Source: Clostridia bacterium (GTDB lineage: Bacteria > Bacillota > Clostridia > Oscillospirales > Acutalibacteraceae). Taken from it: a DNA stretch of 64,000 bases. Position 1 is the first letter of the stretch, and each line of letters begins with the position of its first letter. The stretch is from positions 1 to 64,000 of the forward strand of contig JAFRXY010000041.1 in the NCBI GenBank assembly GCA_017441385.1, read 5' to 3'. The translations under genes were made by a program, and so were the position numbers. Of this stretch, positions 55,890 to 64,000 are shown one piece after another. Below the pieces are notes generated by a model, which saw nothing but the letters and a program-made list of their open reading frames with translations, was not told the origin of the DNA and made no database searches.

Positions 55890-57359
55890 GTGAAGAAACT
55901 TACACAGGCACTGTTCGGAAATATTACAAAAAGCTCGGCCGGCGGAGCGGTCTGCATCGGCGGCTTTATCGGCTGGTATCTGACGGTCAAATTCATCTGC
56001 GAAAAGAGTCTGGAAATCTACGGCACTTCCTCGCTCTACGATGTGACCAATATCATCTTCGGTGCGTCGCTCGCCCTGACGCTCGGCATCATGCTCATTC
56101 TCATGTTCCATCTGGACTTTGAAGGACTGCTTGACCACCGGTATTTCAAGGCGGTTCCCGCCGTTCTGATGGCGGAAAGCGGCATTGCGCTTGCCTTCAC
56201 CAACGCCGATTCATTCAGCGTGTATTCCGTCATCACGGGAATTTGCGCGGCGTTCGGCGTGCTTGCCGTCTTCTCGCGGCTGCTGAGCATAAGGGTAAGC
56301 CACAGACTCTTTGCTGTAGCGGGAGGAATTGCTCTCGGCGGTCTTGTCAGGTACGCTGACCATGTGATCTACACCTATATGGATATGACGCGCGGCATTT
56401 ACGTTCTTGCCGTTCTTTCGGGTGCGCTGGCGCTTCTCACCGTCCGTTCTTCCGGCTTCTCCAGGGAGCAGATGCCGATTATAAGCTATTCCGAAGCGTC
56501 ACACAAGATTCTTCTTCACAATATTCCCGGCGCCTACTGGCTGCTGCTCCTGCTCGCCTGTTTCTATTATATGTGTCTCGGCAGAATCAGCTCTCTGGGG
56601 TATGAAATGTATGTCCCGTTCTTTAAGAATTTCGGACTTTATACCTACCTTCCTTATGTCGTGACAGCATCTGTCATCGCATTCTTTGTAAAATTCCACA
56701 AAGTAACACCGCTTTACGTCTACGGCATCTGTTTCATGGCATTCACATCCATACTGCTCTTTCTCCCCTACTTTTCTCAGGCGGAACAGACATTTTTCCT
56801 CATTTTCGGTTTTATCGGTCAGGCTTGCTTCGATGTGTTCGTATACATCTACATTATTAATTTCGCAATGGACAGACAGCACCCGCTGTTTTACGCAGCC
56901 TTCGGTTATACCAGCGTAACCGCCGCCAGACTCGCGGCCGATTTATTCAATTATTTCCTGCCGGTTCAGAACAAGGCGATTATCATTTCCGCAATTGCCG
57001 CACTCCTGATGATGGGCGCTCCCTCCGTATTCTCGCTGCTGAGAAAGTACGGTCTGACACAGGAAAGTCTGGAGCACCACCGCAGACTCAGGGAACTGAT
57101 TATCTACAAGTCGGAGGAAATGAAGCTTAGCGACCGCGAGAAATACATTCTCGATCTCTCTGTGCTGGGAGGATATACGATGGAGCAGCTCCCCGACAAG
57201 ATGATGCTCTCCCGTAATACCGTCCGCGCTCAAAGCCGCAACCTTCTGAAAAAATTCGAGGTGGACGACCTCGACGGACTCAGGAATTATTTCGAGGAAC
57301 TGCTGATCAACCCCTACGGCAAGCGGGATGACCCCGACATCCTGGTGGAAGAAAAATAA
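55890..57359 (+). CDS. membrane-bound LuxR-type transcription regulator
   Basis: A 489-residue protein with about twelve membrane spans (residues about 15-400) followed by a C-terminal LuxR-type helix-turn-helix (about 420-480: LSDREKYILDLSV, LPDKMMLSRNTVRAQSRNLLKKF). The membrane part resembles an MFS-like transporter fold, so it may sense a ligand and act on DNA directly from the membrane, as proposed for one-component membrane regulators. The start is GTG at 55890, nine bases after GGAGG; an ATG two codons earlier lies too close to that site. It is a single gene; targets cannot be read from the sequence. Confidence 0.85.
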   Translation: MKKLTQALFGNITKSSAGGAVCIGGFIGWYLTVKFICEKSLEIYGTSSLYDVTNIIFGASLALTLGIMLILMFHLDFEGLLDHRYFKAVPAVLMAESGIALAFTNADSFSVYSVITGICAAFGVLAVFSRLLSIRVSHRLFAVAGGIALGGLVRYADHVIYTYMDMTRGIYVLAVLSGALALLTVRSSGFSREQMPIISYSEASHKILLHNIPGAYWLLLLLACFYYMCLGRISSLGYEMYVPFFKNFGLYTYLPYVVTASVIAFFVKFHKVTPLYVYGICFMAFTSILLFLPYFSQAEQTFFLIFGFIGQACFDVFVYIYIINFAMDRQHPLFYAAFGYTSVTAARLAADLFNYFLPVQNKAIIISAIAALLMMGAPSVFSLLRKYGLTQESLEHHRRLRELIIYKSEEMKLSDREKYILDLSVLGGYTMEQLPDKMMLSRNTVRAQSRNLLKKFEVDDLDGLRNYFEELLINPYGKRDDPDILVEEK

Positions 57360-57365
57360 ATAATT

Positions 57366-57415
57366 GAGCCATCGCGATTACATCGGTGCGTGGAGGTGTC
57401 GTGATGGCTCTTTTT
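57366..57415 (+). terminator. terminator of the membrane LuxR gene
   Basis: A 12-bp stem with one G-T pair (57366-57377 with 57399-57410) directly followed by TTTTTAT. Confidence 0.9.
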
Positions 57416-57502
57416 ATAGCATTATTTATATGCTTTTGTTAGATATATACTAAAAAGCAAGCGATTGCATGTTGAAGTTTACATATGTATTTCTCTCCAA
57501 CA

Positions 57503-57518
57503 TGTTGACATATCAACA
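57503..57518. promoter_or_regulatory. operator-like palindrome over the marR-type promoter
   Basis: TGTTGACATATCAACA has perfect 6-bp arms (TGTTGA and TCAACA) around a 4-base centre. It covers the whole -35 hexamer (57505-57510), so a dimer bound here would block transcription. Its position just upstream of a MarR-family gene suggests autorepression. An outer ATGTTG/CAACAT pair also occurs at about 57470-57502. Confidence 0.6.
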
Positions 57519-57533
57519 AAACTGAGCTATAAT
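57505..57533 (+). promoter_or_regulatory. consensus promoter of the MarR-family gene
   Basis: TTGACA (57505-57510), 17 bp, TATAAT (57528-57533): a perfect consensus promoter, overlapped by the palindrome above. Such strength fits a gene that is normally kept repressed. Confidence 0.85.
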
Positions 57534-57597
57534 GAATGTAACCTGCAAGACAGGCAGGAAATGATTTTCCACTGTATCGCGAAAGGACGAATAAAGT

Positions 57598-58065
57598 ATG
57601 CAGGAAAACAGATTTGAGGTGTTCGACATTTCCATGTCGCTTATCTGCAAGAGCATTCAGAAGATCAAAAGCGAGATTATGCAATCTTATGGGTTGAAAA
57701 GCTCGCATGTGCTCTTTATGGTACAGCTGGGAGAACGCGAGGACGGGCTGACCGCCTCCGAGCTTTCTCAGGCGGGTCACATGGATAAGGCGCAGATTTC
57801 CCGCGTGGTGTCAGAGCTGATCGATAAGGGCTTTATTACAAAATGCACGGGAGGCGGACAGAAGTACAAGAACAAGCTGACTCTCACGGAAGCGGGCAAA
57901 AGTATCGCCCGTGACCTGGACCGGCTGATAGAGAACGCGCTGGAATACGTCAGCGGCTCTATTCCCCCAACCGACCTTGATGTGTTTTACCGCACGCTCT
58001 TTACCATCAGCAACAATATCTTTTCCCTCACCGAGGAGCCTGAAGCGCTGACAGCGCCGCATTGA
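57598..58065 (+). CDS. MarR-family transcription regulator
   Basis: A 155-residue winged-helix protein of MarR type, dimeric DNA-binding regulators released by small ligands. The recognition region includes GLTASELSQAGHMDKAQISR (about 60-80), VVSELIDKGFI and the wing KYKNKLTLTEAGK. AAAGGA lies ten bases before the ATG. The following degV gene, 100 bp away, has no clear promoter of its own, so the regulator may control it too. The physiological signal is unknown. Confidence 0.88.
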   Translation: MQENRFEVFDISMSLICKSIQKIKSEIMQSYGLKSSHVLFMVQLGEREDGLTASELSQAGHMDKAQISRVVSELIDKGFITKCTGGGQKYKNKLTLTEAGKSIARDLDRLIENALEYVSGSIPPTDLDVFYRTLFTISNNIFSLTEEPEALTAPH

Positions 58066-58165
58066 TCCTTCCGTTTTTGGTTTAGTACGATTGGTTGTTT
58101 ATTGGTTTGTTTATTTGTTATTGGCTAATCAATGATTTGCATCATATGTTAGGAGAGGTATTATA

Positions 58166-59035
58166 ATGTCAAAAATCAGAATCATCACTGACTCGGCAAG
58201 CGACATTTCGGAAAGGCATGAAAAAAAGTACAATATCAAGGTAGTTCCCTTCAAGGTGGCCATCGGCGACAAATCCTACGTCAGCAGAGTGGATTTCAGC
58301 AACGATAAATTTTATTCCATGATGGAGGCTTACGACGGTCTGCCGCTCACCTCGCAGTTTACCGCCTTCGAATTTCAGGAGGTCTACGAGGAAATGTACA
58401 AAGACGGCGTAACAGACGTCATCTGCGTGCTGATCAATTCGCAGGGCTCGGCTACATACAACAATTCCATCATGGCGGCGGACAATTTCTATGAAGACAA
58501 TCCCGACGCGGTGGGAAAAATCCGCTTCATTTCCATTGACGGCAGGAGCTATTCCGGCGCGTACGGTTACGCCGCCGTAGAAGCTGCCAAGATGGTACAG
58601 CGCGGCGCAACTGTGGAACAGATCGTCGATTTCATCAACAACTGGGTGGAAAACTGCACGGTATTCTTTGCGCCTTATTCCCTCAAATACGCCAAAAAGT
58701 CCGGGCGTATTCCGGCGGCCGCCGCATTCGTGGGCGACGCGCTGGGGCTCAAGCCCATTATGAGAATTTACGACCATGTCATCACCACCGAGGACAAGGT
58801 GCGCGGTGAAAAGCTGCTCATTCCCACCATCGTCAAGAAGACGGCGGCTGAGATTGAACCGCAGACGCCCTACTGCATCGTGTACGGCAACGACAGCTCG
58901 GTAGGCGACGATCTCGCCAAGGCGCTGTACGAAAAGCTGGGCTATCCCGCCGCGGGATTCTACCAGATCGGCGCGGCCATCGCGGTCAACGCTGGCCCCA
59001 AGGTGGTCGGCACTATATTCAAGAAGAAAAGATAA
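58166..59035 (+). CDS. DegV family fatty-acid-binding protein, copy 2
   Basis: A 289-residue DegV/FakB-type protein. Family marks are KIRIITDSASDISE at the start, LPLTSQFTAFEFQEVY (the TSQ-type region) and INSQGSATYNNS; RSYSGAYG replaces the usual loop. It has diverged well away from copy 1. AGGAGAGG precedes the ATG. Gram-positive bacteria often hold several such proteins with different acyl preferences. The preceding MarR-family gene may regulate it. Confidence 0.88.
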   Translation: MSKIRIITDSASDISERHEKKYNIKVVPFKVAIGDKSYVSRVDFSNDKFYSMMEAYDGLPLTSQFTAFEFQEVYEEMYKDGVTDVICVLINSQGSATYNNSIMAADNFYEDNPDAVGKIRFISIDGRSYSGAYGYAAVEAAKMVQRGATVEQIVDFINNWVENCTVFFAPYSLKYAKKSGRIPAAAAFVGDALGLKPIMRIYDHVITTEDKVRGEKLLIPTIVKKTAAEIEPQTPYCIVYGNDSSVGDDLAKALYEKLGYPAAGFYQIGAAIAVNAGPKVVGTIFKKKR

Positions 59036-59147
59036 GTTTGGGATAAGTTTGTGGATTATTTTCTAAATAAAAATATGGGGAAAATCATGAAAAGATACAC
59101 GATCGGAGCAATAATTTGCTGAATAACGGCGAATATTTCAAAGCCGC

Positions 59148-59176
59148 TTGCAATTTGAATTGGCAGGCTATATAAT
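59148..59176 (+). promoter_or_regulatory. promoter of the CofE-like gene
   Basis: TTGCAA (59148-59153), 17 bp, perfect TATAAT (59171-59176), 54 bp before the start. Confidence 0.6.
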
Positions 59177-59229
59177 ATGAAATGTCGTTAAGATAATCAA
59201 GAGAATTAATTGAAAAGAGGAATTTGTTT

Positions 59230-59961
59230 ATGAGCGCAGAAGTCAAAGAAGCAGTAGAGAACATGCCCTTTACCCCCAACGAGGGAAAGAACCTTGTGAT
59301 TACCACCGATGACGGCAGCTTTGAGCGCTATCCTGTCAAGACGCCTATCATCAAGAGCGGCGACGACCTTGTAGCGCTGTTGAACGAACTTGTCAAGCCC
59401 TATCTTCAGGAAGGCGACATGATCTACATGAGCGAGAAGATTCTCGCTATCAGTCAAGGCCGCGCCTTCAAGATCGAGGATATCAAACCCTCCCGCCTTG
59501 CTAAATTCCTTACGAAATTTGTCTACAAATCCCCCTACGGCATCGGTTTGGGTATGCCTGAAACCATGGAGCTGGCCATTCGTTCGGTCGGCCGCCCCAA
59601 GATTATCTTTGCCGCCATCATCTCGGGTATCTGCAAGCTCTTCGGCAAGCGCGGCGTCTTCTACAATATTCTCGGCCCTTCCGCCAGAGCGATCGACGGC
59701 CCCTGCGACTGCACCATTCCGCCCTACAACGGATACGCCAAGATGGCGCCGGACAAGCCCCATGAGGCCGCAAAGAATTTCACCGAGGCAATGGACGGTC
59801 ATCAGGTCATCGTGGTAGACGCCAACGACATCGGCGTCAATATTCTCGGCAAGCCTTCTCAGGAGGTTCCCGACGAGTATTATTCCAGAATCTTCAAGGA
59901 CAACCCTCTCGGTCAGGGTCACGAGCAGACTCCTCTCTGTATCGTCCGCAAAATCGGCTGA
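59230..59961 (+). CDS. CofE-like (F420-0 gamma-glutamyl ligase family) protein
   Basis: A 243-residue protein of the F420 ligase (PF01996-type) family, GTP-dependent enzymes that add glutamate in coenzyme F420 synthesis. The start VKTPIIKSGDDLVALL, GDMIYMSEKILAISQGR (the conserved SEKIVA-type motif) and the later DANDIGVNILGKP fit the fold. No other F420 gene is present and the likely host group is not known for F420, so it may amidate or glutamylate another acceptor. The ATG follows AAGAGGAAT; a TTG two codons earlier is less likely. Confidence 0.75.
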   Translation: MSAEVKEAVENMPFTPNEGKNLVITTDDGSFERYPVKTPIIKSGDDLVALLNELVKPYLQEGDMIYMSEKILAISQGRAFKIEDIKPSRLAKFLTKFVYKSPYGIGLGMPETMELAIRSVGRPKIIFAAIISGICKLFGKRGVFYNILGPSARAIDGPCDCTIPPYNGYAKMAPDKPHEAAKNFTEAMDGHQVIVVDANDIGVNILGKPSQEVPDEYYSRIFKDNPLGQGHEQTPLCIVRKIG

Positions 59962-59988
59962 GTCTTTTCATTCAATTTTTCAAATATC

Positions 59989-60026
59989 AGCGGTTTGTTT
60001 CCGGCAAAGGAGACAAGCCGCTTTTT
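59989..60026 (+). terminator. terminator of the CofE-like gene
   Basis: A 14-bp stem with two G-T pairs (59989-60002 with 60009-60022) runs into TTTTTA on the plus strand. Confidence 0.9.
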
Positions 60027-60032
60027 ATCTAT

Positions 60033-60070
60033 AAAAAAATCGGCGAATGCCTCAGTGGAGACATTCGCCG
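60033..60070 (-). terminator. terminator of the sugar-transferase gene
   Basis: A perfect 9-bp stem (60041-60049 with 60062-60070) followed on the minus strand by ATTTTTTT, next to but separate from the plus-strand terminator. Confidence 0.9.
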
Positions 60071-60091
60071 GTTCTTGTTGAAAAAAAACAA

Positions 60092-60913
60092 TCAGTTGCC
60101 GTTGGCGGTGAATACCACCGCAAAGGTTTTGATGATCAGCTTGCAGTCGAGAAGAAAGCTGCAATCGTGCAGGTAGGTAACGTCCATCTTCATCCATTCG
60201 GGGAAGAGAATGTCGTCGCGGTTGTGGGTGCTCTGCCAGATGCTGGTCAGTCCCGGGCGCATCAGCAGCCGCTGCATGGTGAATTCATTGTAAAGCACCA
60301 CCTCACGCGGGAGCGGAGGTCTGGGTCCCACAATGCTCATATGCCCCATGATGATATTGAGCAGCTGGGGAAGCTCGTCTATGCTGGTCTTGCGGATGAA
60401 TTTCCCCACCCGCGTCATGCGGGGGTCGTCCTTGACTTTATAAGTCGGATCATTGGGCGCTTTAAAGGAAATGCCCTGTTTCCTCAGTTCTTCCAGCAGC
60501 GCTTCCGCATTGACCACCATCGAACGGAATTTGAAGAGCCGGAATTCCTTGCCGTTCTTGCCGGTGCGGGTCTGAATAAACAGCGGACTGCCGTGCGGGT
60601 CGTCGATAAAGATAATCAGCGCCACCAGCAGCATAAAGGGAAAGAGCACCACCAGCGCAAACACGCTGAGCACCACATCAAAGAAACGCTTGAAGAAGCG
60701 ATAGACCGGCTTGTCCTTCAGCACGTCCGTCCCCGGCGGAAGAATCGGGCCGAAGACCGTAAGATCGCCCCATTCCATGTCCTCGGTGCTGTTCGGCGTG
60801 CCGCTGGGTATGTAGACCGGTGTATTCTCCTCGATGATGATCTCGCTTTCCGGCATTTCACGCTCCGGTAGACCGACATTAATGATCTCGTTGTCGGATC
60901 TGGTTTTATACAT
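60092..60913 (-). CDS. undecaprenyl-phosphate sugar phosphotransferase
   Basis: Transfers a sugar phosphate from a UDP-sugar to undecaprenyl phosphate to start capsule, exopolysaccharide or teichoic polymer synthesis. The 273-residue protein has a cytoplasmic lead (about 1-75), one hydrophobic anchor (about 78-105), then the catalytic core with FIQTRTGKNGKEFRLFKFRSM, ddPRMTRVGKFIRKTSIDELP, and VGPRPPLPREV, followed by RPGLTSIWQ. The bacterial-sugar-transferase length is normal for the single-span type. The ATG at 60913 comes after GGAG; the frame also has a TTG three codons earlier. It stands alone rather than in a sugar gene cluster. Confidence 0.88.
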   Translation of the reverse strand: MYKTRSDNEIINVGLPEREMPESEIIIEENTPVYIPSGTPNSTEDMEWGDLTVFGPILPPGTDVLKDKPVYRFFKRFFDVVLSVFALVVLFPFMLLVALIIFIDDPHGSPLFIQTRTGKNGKEFRLFKFRSMVVNAEALLEELRKQGISFKAPNDPTYKVKDDPRMTRVGKFIRKTSIDELPQLLNIIMGHMSIVGPRPPLPREVVLYNEFTMQRLLMRPGLTSIWQSTHNRDDILFPEWMKMDVTYLHDCSFLLDCKLIIKTFAVVFTANGN

Positions 60914-60982
60914 TCTAGTCAACTCCGTTTTTTCATTCCCCTTGCTCTTCAGAATTCTCTTCTTTTTTGTTCCGTGAACTTC

Positions 60983-61011
60983 ATTATATCACACCTAAAA
61001 TAATAATACAA
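60983..61011 (-). promoter_or_regulatory. promoter of the sugar-transferase gene
   Basis: On the minus strand TTGTAT (61006-61011), 17 bp, and a perfect TATAAT (60983-60988), about 70 bp before the start. Confidence 0.65.
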
Positions 61012-61104
61012 CCAAAAAGTTTTTAATAATATAAAAAATTACACCTGAAAGCCTTTGGGTTTTTGTTTGATTTTAACAAAACACTCTAGTAATGCAAGGA
61101 ATCA

Positions 61105-62844
61105 TCAACCATCGAACTGGCTGTAATACAGCTTGGAATAGAATCCTCCCTTTTGCAGGAGAGAAGTATGGTTGCCCTGTTCGACAATATGGCCGTTTTT
61201 CATCACCAGAATAATGTCTGCGTCGCGCACGGTGGAAAGCCGGTGTGCAACAATGAAACTGGTGCGTCCCTTCATCATGCGGGCGAAGGCGTCCTGAATC
61301 TTCAATTCCGTACGGGTGTCAATGGAGGAGGTGGCTTCATCCAGAATCAGCATGGGCGGCAGGCAGAGCATGACGCGGGCAATGCAGAGCAGCTGCTTTT
61401 GCCCTTGCGACAGACTGCCGCCGTCCTCGCTCAGAAGGGTGTCATAGCCTTGCGGCAGGCGCTTGATGAAGCTGTGGGCATGGGATGCCTTTGCCGCGGC
61501 GATCATTTCCTCCTCGGTGGCGTCGGGTTTGCCCATGCAGAGATTCTCCCGGACGGTGCCGTTCTTGATCCATGTTTCCTGAAGCACCATGCCGTAATTC
61601 TTCCGCAGGCTGTGGCGGGTCACATCCTGAATGTCGCTTCCGTCCACTGAAATAGCTCCCTCATTCACGTCATAGAAGCGCATGAGCAGGTTGATCAATG
61701 TGGTCTTGCCGCAGCCGGTGGGGCCGACGATAGCGACTCGCCTGCCGTGGCTGACATTCAGGTTCAGATGCTCGATCAGGAGGACTTCCGGCACATAGGA
61801 AAAGGACACGTCCCGCAGCGCAACCTCTCCCCTGACATCGGACAACTCGGCGTTTCCCTCATCCGAAACCTCTGCCGGCTGTCCGATCAATTCAAAGATT
61901 CTTCCCGCGCAGGTCAGCGCGTTTTGCAATTCCGTGATCACGCCGGAAATCTCATTGAAGGGCTTTGTATATTGATTGACGTAACTGAGGAAGGAAGAGA
62001 GAATTCCGGCGGTGATGCTGCCGTTAATGGCGGCGAACGCGCCCACCAGCGCTACCGCGGCATAGACAATATTGTTGACGAACCGTGTACCGGGATTGGT
62101 CAGGGAGGAAAAGAAGGTCGCGCGGAGGGAATATTTCGACAGTTGGGAATTGATTTCATCGAATGCCTCCATATTCTCTTCCTCATGGCAAAAGGCCTGC
62201 ACCACCTTCTGATGATGCACCATCTCGTCGATGAAGGCGGTCTGACGGCCGCGTGTTTCTGATTGCAGACGGAACATGTCGTGCGTGTGGGTGGAAATGA
62301 ATTTTGCCACAAAAAGGGAAATTGGCGTCATGACCACCACCACAGCGGTAATGCCGGGGTGAAGCAGCAGCATGAAGACCAGTGTCCCCAGAATCGTAAC
62401 GACCCCGGTAAATAAATTGGAAAAACCCATCAACAAACCGTCCGCGAAGGTGTCCACGTCGGCAATGACGCGGCTGACGGTTTCGCCGTAGGAATGGGAA
62501 TCGATGTAACCCAGCGGGAGCTGTTGGATCTTTTTGAATGCCTCGTCGCGGATATCACGCACCACCTCGAAGGTAATCTTGTTGTTGACGGTATTCATCA
62601 GCCAATGCAGCAGGGCGGTCGCCAGCGCGGCAATCGCAATTTTAATAAGATAACCCTTGACAAGCGCAAAATCCACCCTTCCCGCGTCGATAATGCAGTC
62701 AATCGCGCGTCCGATCAGCAGCGGAATCCAAAGCGTCAGAGCCACCGACGCGCCGGCAAACAGGATAGAGACAGCCAGTTGAAAGCGGTGAACGCCGATG
62801 TATTGCAGCACTTTCCTGATAGTGCTTTTGGTTGCAGGATTCAT
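61105..62844 (-). CDS. ABC exporter half-transporter, catalytic-site partner
   Basis: One half of a heterodimeric multidrug- or lipid-type exporter, 579 residues: six membrane spans (about 1-310) and a nucleotide-binding domain with Walker A GPTGCGKTT, signature LSQGQKQLL (departing from LSGGQ), Walker B MLILDEATSSID with the catalytic Glu intact, and switch AHRLST. It follows the other half with an ATGA overlap, so the two are coupled. GGAAGGAGG precedes the ATG. The substrate cannot be inferred. Confidence 0.9.
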   Translation of the reverse strand: MNPATKSTIRKVLQYIGVHRFQLAVSILFAGASVALTLWIPLLIGRAIDCIIDAGRVDFALVKGYLIKIAIAALATALLHWLMNTVNNKITFEVVRDIRDEAFKKIQQLPLGYIDSHSYGETVSRVIADVDTFADGLLMGFSNLFTGVVTILGTLVFMLLLHPGITAVVVVMTPISLFVAKFISTHTHDMFRLQSETRGRQTAFIDEMVHHQKVVQAFCHEEENMEAFDEINSQLSKYSLRATFFSSLTNPGTRFVNNIVYAAVALVGAFAAINGSITAGILSSFLSYVNQYTKPFNEISGVITELQNALTCAGRIFELIGQPAEVSDEGNAELSDVRGEVALRDVSFSYVPEVLLIEHLNLNVSHGRRVAIVGPTGCGKTTLINLLMRFYDVNEGAISVDGSDIQDVTRHSLRKNYGMVLQETWIKNGTVRENLCMGKPDATEEEMIAAAKASHAHSFIKRLPQGYDTLLSEDGGSLSQGQKQLLCIARVMLCLPPMLILDEATSSIDTRTELKIQDAFARMMKGRTSFIVAHRLSTVRDADIILVMKNGHIVEQGNHTSLLQKGGFYSKLYYSQFDG

Positions 62845-64000
62845 CTCGCTCCCTCCTTCCCGGTTTTCTCAGTGGTGAATTGAGAATTGTATATTTCCCT
62901 GTAGACATCGCAGGTTTTGAGAAGCTCGTCATGTTTCCCCATTCCCACGATTCTTCCGTCGTCAAGGACAATGATTTTGTCCGCATGGGCAATGGACGCC
63001 GCTCGCTGCGACACGATGAAGACCGTCGGGCTGCCCTCCATCGCCTTGATCGCCTTACGGAGCGCCGCGTCTGTCGCAAAATCCAGCGCCGAAGCGCTGT
63101 CGTCCAGAATGAGTATTTCCGGCTTTTTCACGAGCGCGCGCGCAATCGTCAATCTTTGCCGCTGCCCGCCGGAGAGATTCTTTCCTCCCTGCGCAATCCC
63201 GTAATCCAGACCGCCCTCCTTGCCGGTCACCACTTCCGACGCCTGCGCCGTGGCAATGGCGGCGCTGATTTCCTCATCCGAAGCGGAAGAATTGCCCCAG
63301 CGCATGTTGTCCCGTATCGTGCCCTTAAAGAGCACAGCTTTCTGCGGAACCGTTCCGATCTTTTTCCGAAGCGTCTGACGTGTATATTCCTTCACGTTCA
63401 CCCCGTTCACCAGCACATCGCCCGCAAAGGTATCATAGAAGCGGGGAATCAGATTGACAAGGGAGCTTTTGCCGGAGCCGGTGCCGCCGATGATGCCCAC
63501 CGTCTCTCCCCTTTTCACCTTGAAGTCGATGTCCGTCAGGGCGTTTTCATTTGACGTTCCGTAGCGCAGATCGGCGTGTCGGAATTCCACCGCGTATTCG
63601 CAGATGGTATCGCCCTGCTTTGCATCTTCCTCCCGTGGAAAAATCATGGAGGGCTGCATGTCCAGCACCGCCTGAATGCGGTTGCCGCAGGCAATGGATT
63701 TGGTAACGCTGATGATGAGATTGGCGAGCTTGATGAGTTCCACCAGAATCTGCGACATATAATTATAGAGCGCCACCACAGCGCCCTGTGTAATGATTCC
63801 CTGATCCACCCGCAAAGCGCCGATATAGACCAGCGCGATGATAGAGCCGTTTATGATCACCAGCGTAACGGGATTCATCAGAGCGGAAATCCTTCCGACG
63901 AATTTCTGCGCGTCTGTGAGAGCTTCGTTGCGGTCGAGAAAGCGCCGCGTTTCTTCTTCCTCCTTGCAGAAGGCGCGGATGACCCGCACGCCGGTGAGAT
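62841..64000 (-). CDS. ABC exporter half-transporter, degenerate-site partner (partial)
   Basis: Second half of the exporter, running off the window end: the first ~180 residues (start and first spans) are missing. What remains begins at LTGVRVIRAF and holds the last membrane spans and the nucleotide-binding domain. Walker A GGTGSGKSS and signature LSGGQRQRL are normal, but Walker B reads LILDDSASALD, with Asp in place of the catalytic Glu, and the switch His is Gln (VSQRAAS). One site of the dimer is therefore expected to bind but not hydrolyse ATP, the usual asymmetry of heterodimeric exporters. Confidence 0.92.
   Translation of the reverse strand, partial: LTGVRVIRAFCKEEEETRRFLDRNEALTDAQKFVGRISALMNPVTLVIINGSIIALVYIGALRVDQGIITQGAVVALYNYMSQILVELIKLANLIISVTKSIACGNRIQAVLDMQPSMIFPREEDAKQGDTICEYAVEFRHADLRYGTSNENALTDIDFKVKRGETVGIIGGTGSGKSSLVNLIPRFYDTFAGDVLVNGVNVKEYTRQTLRKKIGTVPQKAVLFKGTIRDNMRWGNSSASDEEISAAIATAQASEVVTGKEGGLDYGIAQGGKNLSGGQRQRLTIARALVKKPEILILDDSASALDFATDAALRKAIKAMEGSPTVFIVSQRAASIAHADKIIVLDDGRIVGMGKHDELLKTCDVYREIYNSQFTTEKTGKEGAR

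Noticed and set aside
58066-58165. T/G-rich repetitive stretch between the MarR-type gene and degV as a structured RNA.
   Set aside because: It is low-complexity sequence with no stable inverted repeat.
62841-64000. The Asp-for-Glu Walker B and Gln switch residue as a damaged gene.
   Set aside because: One degenerate ATP site is normal in heterodimeric exporters, and the partner has an intact site.

Overview
The window reads as ordinary chromosome of a low-to-mid GC Gram-positive of class Clostridia, most like the Ruminococcus/Oscillospiraceae group. The basis is the gene repertoire and style: a pyruvate kinase with the C-terminal PEP-utiliser domain, a PcrA-type helicase, small alarmone synthetases, YhaO/YhaN, a T-box leader, DegV proteins, PASTA and PP2C signalling proteins, YfhO, many strong Shine-Dalgarno sites, several TTG/GTG starts and sigma-A promoters with 17-bp spacers. 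The genus assignment is inference. I see no prophage, IS element, plasmid gene or CRISPR array.

Layout. 1-462: a tRNA-Leu(GAG) gene with promoter and terminator. 463-12 kb: a YhaO/YhaN pair whose phosphoesterase has lost active-site residues, then a pyk - MIF-like - alarmone synthetase cluster, pcrA, the decayed end of a phosphoesterase gene, a second alarmone synthetase and a secreted CAP protein. 12.0-18.6 kb: one 2196-residue DUF4011-type helicase/nuclease with a repetitive acidic N-terminal tract. 18.8-22.7 kb: a three-gene ABC-2 exporter operon and a pyruvyl-transferase-like gene. 22.7-34.4 kb: the rpoBC transcription unit with a leader that looks attenuated, a small unknown gene, a compact T-box and metG, then a membrane phosphoesterase. 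34.6-47 kb: a GT-C-like membrane protein, DegV, a PASTA pseudokinase, an orphan solute-binding lipoprotein, mnmA, azlCD, a double Nudix protein, a HAD hydrolase and YfhO. 47-55.6 kb: a very large unknown protein with seven 43-residue repeats beside a membrane PP2C phosphatase carrying an Ig-like domain, a lipoprotein and a DUF1232 protein. 55.8-64 kb: a membrane-bound LuxR-type regulator, a MarR regulator with an operator-like palindrome over its -35, a second DegV, a CofE-like ligase, a sugar transferase and a heterodimeric ABC exporter cut by the window edge.

How the genes may work together. Core information processing (RNA polymerase, MetG, tRNA-Leu, MnmA, PcrA) is interleaved with stringent-response enzymes and with envelope functions (sugar transferase, YfhO, GT-C-like, ABC exporters). 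The most unusual material is the Ser/Thr signalling layer: a PASTA receptor whose kinase domain lacks the catalytic lysine, HRD Asp and DFG Asp, and, 14 kb away, a PP2C phosphatase whose neighbour is the unknown repeat protein. The other leading curiosities are the degenerate YhaO, the T-box before metG that contains no AUG, and the possible rpoBC leader switch.
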